NCBI GenBank assembly: GCA_017506865.1
Contig: JAFCMP010000526.1
Span: 620,001 to 684,000, forward strand
Direction: 5' to 3'
Origin: Tribonema minus
Lineage: Eukaryota; Sar; Xanthophyceae; Tribonematales; Tribonemataceae
Length of the DNA: 64,000 nt
Made by a program: the position numbers and the translations under genes
Shown here: one piece after another, positions 1 to 10,710 of the stretch
How the letters are laid out: the number at the start of each line of letters is the position of its first letter
Numbering within the stretch: the stretch's first letter is position 1
The notes under the pieces: generated by a model
What the model was told of the DNA's origin: nothing
The model's database searches: none
Seen by the model: only the letters and a program-made list of their open reading frames with translations

Positions 1-342
1 CGTGTGTTGAGGCTGTCAGCGCTGCGCCGACAGTTGCGCGTGTGCGCCGCTTCTTGATGAGTTTTTGGTGTGCGCTTTCAAACAATCGTGTGCCGCCGTG
101 GTTAGAATGTGCGCTGCAGTCAGCACTGCGCAACGGTCTCGCACTGCAACGCATGCCGTGCCATCCATACTCCCTCGCGCCAGCTGTCTCCCTCTGCTCT
201 GGGGTGCCCCTGTTTCCGCCGTCCGCAGCAGCCGCAGCCCCAACTTACCTCTGGCTTGCCTTGATCAGTCATCGCTCAGCTCAGCTGCAGCAGTGCTCTC
301 ATGCCGCCCGCTGCTGCGCGCCCGCACTGACTCTCTCACACG

Positions 343-375
<33 letters not shown>

Positions 376-458
376 TCTTTCGCTCTGTCCCTCTCACACA
401 CACACCCTCTCTCTCTGCCTCCGCTGCCTCTGTCTCTCTCCCTGTGTACCGTCCGCAG
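1..458. other. Upstream intronic sequence of the SPOC/TFIIS gene
   Basis: No exon could be supported here. A CT-then-CA dinucleotide tract lies at about 339-373, followed by a pyrimidine-rich stretch that leads into the acceptor CAG at 456-458. The first readable exon begins inside the TFIIS central domain, so the missing N-terminal exons lie either here, unrecognised, or before the window. Confidence 0.5.
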
Positions 459-3400
459 GAGAAGCAGCAGATGCTGCGCTTCAACCTGACGGCGGAGAAG
501 AATCCGGAGCTCTTTGTTGAAGTCGTGGCGGGCGACAAGGCGCTGGAGGACCTGTGCGGCATGACGGCCACGGAGCTCGCACCGCAGGCGCAGCGCCAGA
601 AGCGACAGCGCATGCTCGACGAGAGCGTCGCGGACCACTGGATCAAGGAGGTGCGCCGAGCGCTGCTGCTCGCACGTGTGCTTGCGTGCGTGTGTGCTTC
701 TGGCATGTTCCACGGGACGCTGCGGATGCGCCACTTTCTCCGGTTGATGGCAGACATGGAATCGGCATGTTTGCAGTACCTCAAATTAGAGTTGACGTGC
801 GGCGCGGCGCTCGTGTGCGCCTCAAACCACTCCTCTGCTGATGCTCGCGCTCGAGCCCTCGCTCTCTCGCTGGGGGAGGACTTTGGGTCAGGACTACTAG
901 GGTTAGGGTCAGGGTCAGGACCACTAGGGTTTCCACGCACTGCGTTGGCGTCGCTGATGCTGTATTACTTATCCGTGCCGGCGCGCAGAAAGCGGAGGAC
1001 ACGGAGCTCGTGTGGGACAACGCGGGCGGCGGCCTCATGCGCAAGACGCAGCTCAAGGGCGAGTCCAAGAAGGCAGCGCTCACCAGGTGTGCGCTGAGCG
1101 CTGCTGCACCTGCTGCTGCACCCCGCGCGTCAGCATCGTGGATGATGACACTTATGGCGACGCTGTCATGTAGCGTCTCTGAGGGCTGCAGCTTTCCGGG
1201 CTGTTTGCATATGTGATTGCAAATGCTAAGCAGCATGTATATGGTGCTATATACTACACGTATATGGTGTAGTGAGGTGGATGCTGCTGGCCTGCTGCTG
1301 CAGTCCTGCGCGTTGTGCAGTCATCGCATGCCTTGGATGCAGGCCACAGGGGTTGAAGTGTAGTGTAGCCCGCTGTAGCCGGTCCTTGCCGCTTCTGATT
1401 GATTCATCTTATTCAATAATTGGCAGAGACGGTAGTGGGGCCCAACTGAGTGTGTTGTCATCACCGTACAGAGAACAGTGTGGAATGACGTATACCAGAT
1501 ATGCCAAACAGTCTGATCCTATTCTATGTATATCTACTTCAACTTTAACTTTACACTATTGTCAAGGTGGACCTGCGCCACTGACCCAAGAAATCAGGGG
1601 GTAAGTTTGCTGCGTCGTCCCTAGCAATGCATCAGAACTGCTCCCTCCCAAAGCTACATGACACACAGCTGTGTCATACGCTCCACCATTCAACGAGCAC
1701 GCATCAAGTACTTCTCCCCACCGTCGCCAGGAACTGACACGACTCCCCCCATGCACCTCCATCAACTGCTGCCCCCCCCCCCCTCTTGAACAGCCTCGCG
1801 GCAGTGCCAGAGGGCGCGGCAACGGGGGCCGAGGCCCCCCCCCTCAAGCCCCCCCCCAAGCGCACCCCCTCCGATGCCTCCATCGACGTCAGCGGCGTCA
1901 AGAAAGAGGGGGGGCTCAAGCGCCAGGCGAGCATCGACAGCCTGGAAGAGGGGGCGAATGGGGAGGACAGCGGTGCGAAGCGCGCGCGGCGCGAGTCGCT
2001 GGAGCCCCCCGAGGCGCGCAGAGCGTCACTCGACGGTGGCAAGCGGCGCGAGAGCGCGGAGCCGTCAAAGGTGAGCTGAGGGATGTTGAGCCAGTGTATT
2101 GGCACCTAGAAGGTCGGTAGCAGTGACCATAATGTCGCCGCAACACAATCTGCTTGCAGAGATTTGTTGTACCTCTACTTCAAGTGCTTGAAGCGGTGAT
2201 GAGGGCTACCATTTGGCCCTTGATGTGATGTGTCAAAGCGAGTTCTGTCCTGCAGCGCGCCGACTCCAGTCGGACTGCTACTGACAATCAGCAGGTGATG
2301 CAAAACTGCTGTGAATGCGTGTGCCCAAGAGCGTCGTCGGCGGGTTCGTCGAGCATTGATGCAGCCAGTCTGCGGCTTCACCATAGAGCCTAGCTACCAT
2401 TGGACACAGCGCCTGTCCTTTGCTCCACCGCTACCCGCCTGGTAATGACAGCGCCAACATAGAGTTTGCCTATGTCGTCGCTTCTGTGTCAGCCGCATCC
2501 TAAACCGATCACTTCAATAGCGTCAGGCCATGCATCCTGCACTCTTCAACAGTTTCTCCACACTCCAACTTCAACACCCCTCTCTCACACAGGTGCTGAG
2601 CCTCCTGCAAGACATCAAGGTGGACGCTCCCTCCCCCCCCGTCACCGCCCTTTCCGGCCCCCCGCCGCTCATCCAGTCCATGGAAGTTGACGTTGAAGTT
2701 CCGTCCACGCCGCCGGCGATGGACGCCTTTGAGAGCTGGGACTACGACAACGACGCTGACGCGGACGATGAGGAGTTTGGCGGGGGCGGCGGCAGCGGTC
2801 TCGAGGACCCGAGCCTGCTGTTGGAGGGGGATGAGAGGTCGGAGCTGGAGGACATGACCATGGTGAGCGTCGCTGAGCGCTCGTTGAAGTTTGGTCGCGG
2901 GGCCGCTCCTGCTGAGTGTTGAGATTGAAGTGCATCCCTCTTCTTTGTCCCACTGCGCAGCGTCATGACCATGGTGAACGACGCTGTGCGCGCGCGAGGG
3001 GGGTTGAAGTTTGTTTGCGGGGGGGCGCTCCTGCTGAGTGTTGAAGTTGAAGTGCACACCTCTTGTTTGTCGCACTGCGCAACACTGCAGCCACATGATG
3101 GGGGGACAATGAGACAGAGGAAGAGCTGCACGATTTGCGGCAGCTGCTTGGTGCCGAAGCAGAAGGCTGCTGTCCACGATGCCCGTACCGCAACTGCAAT
3201 CTCCTACGTGCATCTCCCCCCCTTCCCCCGCCCCCCCCCCCCCACACACACCTCTCTAACATACCACGCATGAACACATGTATGTACGCAGGACGACGAC
3301 GACGAACACGTGGAGCGCAAGCACCGCCGGGGGTCCGGCGAGCGCCGCCACCACAAGGCAGAGGGCGCGGCGTACGCTCCGCACGTGGCAGCGTACGCGC

Positions 3401-6400
3401 CGCCTGTCATGGAGGACGACATCCGCTTCAACCTGTTTGACCCGACGTACAAGCTGCGCTTCAACGTGAAGGCAGTTCTGGAGGCGCGCTTGGCGGACGT
3501 TGTCAAGTCGCTGCCCGAGGACTGGGAGGTCAAGGGCCGCATGTCCACCACGCAGGTGTGTATGCTTGCTGTACTGTGCTGTACTGTACTTGTACTTTCA
3601 TTTATTGTTGCTTATGGGTTGCAGCAGATGGTGGCTGTCCAGCTTGCTACCAGAATCTACATGTATCTTCTGGACACCTCGAATGTTGTCTCAATGCGCA
3701 TTGATGATCACTTCAAAATGACATAGCCAGATGGCATCCCCCCCCCCCCTTAAGTCCTTGTTCATCTGCACTGTACGTCTACTACTGTACTGTGGTCGGT
3801 TACGTCAAAGTCGCTGCTGTAGCACTGGGAGTTCACGACGGCTGCATGTCTACCGTGCAGGCATGTACAGTGGTGCATGGTGCACTTTGGTGTACTGTAC
3901 GTGCACTGTGCTGCAGCAGCCTGTGCTGCGCCGCGGGCACGCTTCAAGAGTGTAGTGTTTGATCGCAGCCGCATTCAACGGGTCATCAGGAGCCTGATGC
4001 CAGTGCGCCACCAAGCGCTTACGGCTCTGCCCACAGTGTACCTCGTACGGTTGCCGCCCCTGCATCAGAAGTGAAAAGCAAGTACACCAGTGCACTGTAC
4101 TGCACTTGTGCTGTACTCTGGCCTGCCGCTGCTGTTCTCAAACTGTCACACCAGCATGCGCTCACCAACATCTGTGCGAATCTGTCAATAACATTTGGTG
4201 CGGAGGTTGTCAGCGCTGACTATCTGCTCATCAAGCAGCGCGCCAACTTGCTCAGCGCCGTTTTCGCGTAAGCGCGTTTGTGCAATCGTGCGTGTGATGC
4301 GCAGCGCCTGGTGATCGTCCTCTCAAACCTACCCTCAACTGCAGCAATACCCGTACTTGCCGCCCTGCGCAGGTCCTGGTGATGCTCAGCACCTGCTTAC
4401 TGTCCTCTCGTGCCTACCCCTGACTGCAGCAATACCCAAACTACCACGCGTGCGCAGGTCCTGGTGAGGCTCAGCACCTGCTTACTGTCCTCTCGTGCCT
4501 ACCTTGAACTGCAGCCATACCCATAGTCGCCACCCATGCGCAGGTCCTGGTGATGCTCAGCACCTGCCGATTGTCCTCTCATACCTACCGCTAACTGCAG
4601 CAATACCCATACATGCCACGCGCGCGCAGGTCCTGGACTTCATTGAAACCCTCGCGCACATTTAATGCCCACTATCTGCTCGTCTCAGGCCTACCGCTAA
4701 TTGCAGCGATACCCTTGTGCACGTTTGAAGCTCACAACCTGCTGATTGTCCTCTGATACCTACCCCTAACCGCAGCAATAACCGTACTTGCCACCCATGC
4801 GCAGGTCCTGGACTTCATCGAAACCCTCAAGCTCGGGCGCCGCACGGAATCCGCCTTCTTCCTCAAGGGCGGTCGACCTGGCACCGCTGACGCCGACAGC
4901 TATGAGGTATGTAATATCTGAGGGTTAGGGTTAGGCTCAGCTCACGAACGTGTCAGAGATGGACAGCCAAGCAACCCAAGCAGACGCGAGGCACACAGCT
5001 AGTGCATTTGTTACTAGAGGTGATCATTGAGAACCAGGAGGCAGAACGTGGATTGCCAGGTCAGTGCACACAACAGGGTCAACCTCAACATGAGCTGAGC
5101 TGTGCAATGTCGTGCACGATACCCGCGCATTACGTGCGCAATGTCATTGGCAGTGTTATGAGCTGATGCCATCGGCCGCCTCATCGGCTCTGGGGGAACG
5201 GGTCGGCCACCTTCATCGCTCCGCCATCTTTTCCGGCTCTTCTGCTCAGTTGAAGCCAGTCGGCCTAGCCAAATTCAACCCAGAATACTGGCTGTTGAGC
5301 ACTGTTTCACATGCGTCAGCGCTCATCGAGGGCCATTGTAGCACCCATATTCACTTTCGTATGGCGTCGAATTGGATGTAGTCTGCCGTCACTCAGCGGC
5401 GTTCGGTCGCGTGCCCCCCCCCCGTCCCCTTTGGCTTGCAGGAATTCTGCAGCAGGTATGGCACCTACAAGCAGGAGGGGCGCGTGGGCTGGATCTCGTG
5501 GCGCACCCAAGGGTGAGTTTTGATTTGTGTCAGCTTGCAGCAGCCTGATCCCAGTGGCGCAAGGCGTGTTTGCGTTACACATGAACTGCTTGCGGTACAT
5601 GCGTGTGAGCTGTTTGCAGTACATGTGATCTGTTTGTGGTACATGTGAACTGTTGCTAGTACATGTAAACTGTTTGCAGGACACACTTACACTCCGCTGA
5701 AGAGGGGCTGATTCTCCTGGCGCTCTCAAGTGCGAGATTGACATCTGTTTATCACAAAACAGCATGTTGACTTGAGCAGGTCGTGGTGTGTCCTCGGTAT
5801 GCGCATGTGCCACCTGGGTCACGCGTGTCCTCTTGATGAGTCCTACCCGTAACACTTACTCGCTCAGGGCGCGAATAAGTGTGATGTCATGACTGCTAAC
5901 AGAGTCTGCATATGCCCTTGTGACAAAGTGTGTCATTGCTCATGGACAACCACCTACAGGAAATGACATTGCCAAACGGCATCTCCTGTCGTATAAGTAT
6001 TACTTGGGGGGCACATATTTGTCGATAAGCTCAACTTGCAGTTGCAGTTCCGCGCTAGCGCTGCGACTGCGGTGGCTGCCAATGCTGCGACGACGGTCTC
6101 CTAAGTGTCGTTGCAGTACTCAGCAAGCACGGTCGGAGAAATGCTGGACATAGGGGCAGTGTCCCTGGTGATGGAGTGGTTCAGGCCTTCAACTGCTCAG
6201 CACTTGCACTTTTCAGGCATCTCGACTATGCCCTTCCACTCCTACTATGCCCATGGCCGCACTGTGTTGCCTGCCTCCGCTGTCGCTTTTCAGGATCGAC
6301 TTGCTGCTTGTGCCTCCGCGCATGGCGAGCCAGTTTGCGCCGCTGCGCAGCGTGAGCCCCTCCAAGGAGTACATCACAGCGGTAAGCACTGAAACTGTCA

Positions 6401-9400
6401 CGCAACATGACAGTGTTGAGACTATGCCTGCTGCGTGTGCGTGCAGCACTGGTTGACAATCAGCTCATCGTGCAAGTTCAAGTTGCGCTCGGGACCCTGC
6501 AGTGGGATCAGGTTACACTGCATGCTGCGGTCTGCAACGCGCACATCATGAGGCGACAACGGCGTGTGCGTAGCTCTCTTCAGCGATCAGCTAGCACACG
6601 ACAAGTGTTATGTCACAGTCGACGCATGCTGTGAGCCCCAGGTGCCCATTGCGCTGTTGCAGAACAGCCCGCTGGCAGGCGTTCTGCACTTGATTCACCA
6701 GCACTTTTTGATTGGTGCTCCATGCAGTCACCATAGCGCATGAACCGGCTTGTGCAACCGCCTACTGTAGCTCCCACACGACTCTGCCAGCATCCTCACT
6801 GGAACCATGTGCCCTCCATACCGCCTGGCGCTCATGCGGCAATACAGATCATGTACTGGCGGACCCCAGACGACAAGGGGGCAGGCGCGGCCGTCGCGTA
6901 CCCGCAGCCCAACAATGCCGCTCAACACGCGCCGCGCGCGCCGCCGCAGCAGCAGCCGCAGCAGCAGCCGACGCCCACCGCGAGCGTGGCATCAGCCACG
7001 CCGCCCATCGCGCAGCCGTCGCCGCAGCAGCAGCAGCAGCACCTGTCGCTGCCGCTGCCGCAGCAGCAGTACCGGCCCACGCCGCAGGCGTCCGCGTACC
7101 AGCAGCAGCAGCTGCCGCCGCCGCAGCAGCAGCACGCGGCGGCAGCGGCGACGCCGCCGCCGCTGCAGCGCCAGCCGTCGCCGGCGCAGCACGCCGGCCC
7201 CGCGCCGCACCCGTACGGCGGCGCGCCGCCGCCGATGCAGCCGCCGCCGCACCTGCTGCCGCCGCCGCAGCAGCAGCAGCAGCACGACCAGTACAGGCGG
7301 CAGCAGTGGCCTGAGGCGGAGCCCGCCCAACGGGCAGCAGAGCCGCAGCGGCAGCAGCAGCAGCAGGCGCGGCCGCCGCGGTGGCCGGCGGCGGAGGCAG
7401 CGGCGGCACCGCCGCAGCACGCGCTGCCGCCGCCGCAGGGCGCTCCGGTACACGGCCTGCCGCCTCATGAGGCAGAGAGGTACCGGCCGCACGAGGCGGC
7501 TGGTGTACCGCCGAGGTGCGTAGTTGAAGTTGAAGTTGCGTATGTGCTACGGTCGCTATTACGCAGTCTGAGGCATCACATGGCAGAGTGAACTTTGCGA
7601 ACTTTGAAGTTCGCCTGAGGCATCACAACGCAAAGGTTGCGTTGTTCAATGCAAACGCACACGTGCGTGCAAGTGAGCCTCGGGCGGCGCCATGATAGGT
7701 CTTGCCAGCCTGTAACAGGGCGTCGAGACTGTGTGTTTCTTATCGCCGCACGCGCTGTAGAGAGCTATTGATTTGTGTAGTGTGCTTATGCCACCATTGC
7801 GGATTGGCCGTGGCTGGCCACTCGTGTGTGCTTACATGAATTTCGCTGCATCGCCCAGGGGCGCCTATCTGGTGCTTCATTTCAGAACCTGCTTCTTCAA
7901 ACTTGAAGTCACGGCCACGTCACGCTACTAGTGCATGAGGTAGTCATCGTCATTGATGATTGCGTGTTGTATTCACAAAATGTCTGCTGATACTGTTATA
8001 TTTGGCATGACGCAGTGTGCACGACAGCGTCCGCCACTCTGTATGTCTGGAAGCAATCAACTGATTGTGCCAAACATCAACCTCAACTTCAAATGTCGCT
8101 CTGCAGGAGGCCATCCGGCGAGCCGGCAGCGCCGCAAGGTCTGCAACCGCCCCCCCACTACCAGTACACTCCACAACAGGTGCGCAGCAGAGCTCAGCAA
8201 CGTATTGCTTGGTGGATGTTTTCGCAATCATAACGTGCTGTCACCAAAAGGTGCCACTGTCATGAAAGGCTTCCTTTGCGCCGCTCTGCGTGCTGAGGAA
8301 ACGGCATGCAATCGGAACGTGTTCTGGTGCCCACGATCACTGTCCGATCTGCTTCATTGAATAACCTCAGTGTCTGAGCTGGCGCGCTGACGGTTCGCCA
8401 GTACACGACAACTACCGTAACTCACGGGGTATAAGACAGTGCCTTTGTATAAGAAACGGGTATCTTATACGGCGTATAAGACACCCGTTTCTTACAGCAT
8501 TTTGGCAGGCATGTATGTAAGATACTAGGTTTGCTGCATAAGAAACTCCCTTTCTTACACGCGGCATAAGGAACTCTTGCGTGTAAGAAGGGGGTTCCTT
8601 ACGCGACGGTATAAGAAACCCCATACCTTGTGCAGCAAGCAAGGCAACTTGCAGCGAAGCACCAACGACAGGCATGCAGCAAGCAGCACATGAGCCTCTG
8701 AGCTTGGTGGTGGCAAGCCCTCGCTTGCGCTTAGCAGAAGGCTCTGGTGCTGGTAGCGTTCATCTGATTCACCATCGCTGGTGGCGCTGCTGCTGCTGCT
8801 GCTGTCGCTAAAGCGGCTGAACTAGCTGCACTACCACCAGCGGCATTCATTGTTCAGTACTAGTGCCGCTCACTGGCCTCTCAACTTCAAGACCCCCCAA
8901 AACCGTTTGTGACGCACGCGCATACGCCGTACAAGATACCTGTTTGCATGTTGACAGTTGTGTATGTAAGATACTAGGTTTGCTGTATAAGATACTCCCT
9001 TTCTTATACGCCATATAAGAAACCCGTATCTAAGAGGGCCAAACAGCTGCGTTGTTAAGGAACGGGTGTCTTATAGCCCATGATTTACGGTAATCATGAC
9101 ACACCAGGGTCGGCCCCAACCCTACTTGAATCTTCACACCCTCTGACGCACTCCTCTCACGCATTGTGCTGTTCTTCAGCCGATCGGGGACAGCGCAGCG
9201 AGGAACGCCGCGCTGCCGCTGCCGCCGCCGCACCTCCTCCCGCCGCCGCCTGTGCCGCGCGGCGTGCCTCCCATGATGCCGCCGTTGGCGCCGCCGCCGC
9301 AGCTGCCCCCCGGAGCTCCCCCACGGGCGCCACCTGGCGCTCCCTTAGGCATGCCACATGGCGGTCTGCTAGGGGGGCCACAGGGGGGGCCTCCCCCCGG

Positions 9401-10710
9401 GGTACCCTATGGGGGTCCACAGCGCAGGGACTCGCTGCGCGCGCTGCCGCCGCAGGGGGCGCATGGCATGCAGGTACGCGGCGCATCTTCTCAGTATACT
9501 TCCCGGTACTCACTGCAACATTGCATCTAATATACTGTGTGGCTGTTGTGAGCGAATGCCAACAAAGTTCGTAGCCCATCTCATGCGGCAGTGCTCCTGG
9601 TGCGGGATGGTTTGTTTTGAGTACCTTGGGACATGGTGCCATTTCAGTTGCCTGACGGACGTGAACATCATCGCTCGTGCTTTCTTGAAGTGCTGTACGT
9701 GCTTTTCTGCTGCGGGTGGTAGTATAATGCACTCACATCATCGCGCTCCGCGTCATCCGCTGTGCCTGCTCTCGAATCGCCCTGCTGCAGCCATCGCCAT
9801 CGCATGAGTACCCGCCACGGTATGAGCCTGCGCCCGGCCAGAGGCACAGCGCTGGGCAATCCCCCCATGACCAACGCCCGGGCGTGCCGCTGCAACAGGT
9901 AGGCTTTCATCCGGCAGCCATGCTCAGCGGTAAAGCATGCAGGAGTATGCATGCTCTGTGCCGTCGCTGGTGCGATGAATTGTGCCTTGTTGTTGACTGG
10001 CCCCAATGACGCCGAGCCGGATGTGCAGCATGTGGAGTTGTAGTCTCTGCTTACTGCAACTCACGCCGCTCGCACGCAGCGTGGCGCACTTGCTTCGCCT
10101 CGATGCGCCCGCACTGCCCTGTCCATTTGCTGCATGGCATGTCGCAAGTTACAGCATGCAACCGCTGCAAACAACGCCACCTGGGGTCACATGTGCAGGC
10201 CACATGCACTGTCGTTGTGCATCTTGGGGCCCTGGCAGTGCTCTGTTGATACACATCTGAGACCCCTCTGACCCTTTTCATTGCAGCAGGCTGCGTTGTC
10301 ATTAGTGCAGGTCTCATGTATTGTGCAGTAGTAGGCATGCATGATAGCAGGTAAATGCAACTGTTGTGGCACCAGCATAAACACGACGATATGTTGTTGC
10401 TGCCCCAACTCATCGAGGACATCTGATGATGCCCGATTGCTCGCATGAGGCGCCTCATCCATGACACTGCAATCTCTGAAGCACACCACACACGCCAGCG
10501 AACGTTCAACAAGCGCCATTTGCACTGCCCCGCTGCCGCCCTCGGCAGCACCAGGGGGCGCCGCCGCAACAGCGCGACAGGCCGCGCATGCTGCCCTCTG
10601 AAATGGCGGAGCTGCTGATGCGCGAGCACCAGCAGCAGCAGCAGCAGCAACAGGGCTGGCAGGGCGGCGGCAGGCGCGGAAGCAGCAGCAGCGATCAGCA
10701 GCGGCGATAA
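459..10710 (+). CDS. TFIIS-central-domain and SPOC-domain protein (PHF3/DIDO/Bye1-like), 5' partial
   Basis: Fourteen exons join in phase to 905 residues and a TAA: 459-650, 989-1086, 1794-2070, 2593-2862, 3292-3555, 4805-4906, 5442-5512, 6294-6381, 6642-6714, 6870-7515, 8107-8179, 9180-9473, 9791-9898, 10549-10710. The first two exons match a TFIIS central domain (KNPELFVEVV, MTATELAP). A Ser/Pro/acidic linker with nuclear-type basic patches follows. Exons 3292-6714 match a SPOC domain: the stretch LPEDWEVKGRM, then LDFIETLK, YGTYKQEGRVGWISW and IDLLLVPP, in the order seen in PHF3/DIDO. The C-terminal ~400 residues are Q/P/G-rich. Relatives bind phosphorylated RNA polymerase II and act on transcription elongation in the nucleus; that role is inferred here. 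No PHD finger is visible, but it could lie upstream. The 6714/6870 junction is the least certain; the alternative 6680/6848 is also in phase but cuts the last SPOC strand. Confidence 0.78.
2851..3080 (+). repeat. Tandem duplication of the exon 2593-2862 donor junction
   Basis: The exon end and intron start (ATGACCATG then GTGAGCG) recur about 110 bp downstream at 2965-2980 as ATGACCATG then GTGAACG. Matching downstream sequence follows each copy (TTGAAGTTTG, CTCCTGCTGAGTGTTGA, and a CACTGCGCA end). The extra copy keeps a GT and is a potential alternative donor. Confidence 0.8.
4301..4830 (+). repeat. ~86-bp minisatellite repeating the acceptor of exon 4805-4906
   Basis: About six units of roughly 86 bp precede the real exon. 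Each carries a version of GCGCAGGTCCTGG, at about 4303, 4368, 4452, 4538 and 4624, with the true junction at 4802-4810. The 4624 copy also keeps exon sequence (GTCCTGGACTTCAT) before a stop codon appears. Units share CTGCAGCAATACCC and TGTCCTCTC blocks. Every full unit therefore contains a CAG acceptor followed by exon-like sequence. Confidence 0.85.
7516..9179 (+). other. Two long introns of the SPOC gene
   Basis: Intron 7516-8106 has a GAAGTTGAAGTTG motif at about 7527, close to its donor. Intron 8180-9179 holds the palindromic TATAAGA repeat described separately. I see no other gene in either. Confidence 0.5.
8425..9080. repeat. Palindromic TATAAGAAACCCGT-type repeat, two clusters
   Basis: Two clusters, 8425-8630 and 8925-9075, share a core running TGTATGTAAGATACTAGG, TTTGCTG, then ATAAGA and CTCCCTTTCTTA. 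Within each, TATAAGA(A/C)AC and its reverse complement alternate (for example GTATAAGAAACGGGTATCTTATAC at about 8448-8471, a near-perfect palindrome, given here as two halves: GTATAAGAAACG and GGTATCTTATAC). This looks like a fold-back repeat family within an intron. Confidence 0.65.

Noticed and set aside
6712-7523. Alternative poly-Ala and Arg/Ser-rich frames over the CAG-rich SPOC tail exon
   Set aside because: Other frames of the same Gln/Pro exon; only the Q/P frame joins its neighbours in phase.
8425-9080. CRISPR-like array from the TATAAG repeats
   Set aside because: Units are palindromic and irregularly spaced in a eukaryotic intron; no spacer structure.
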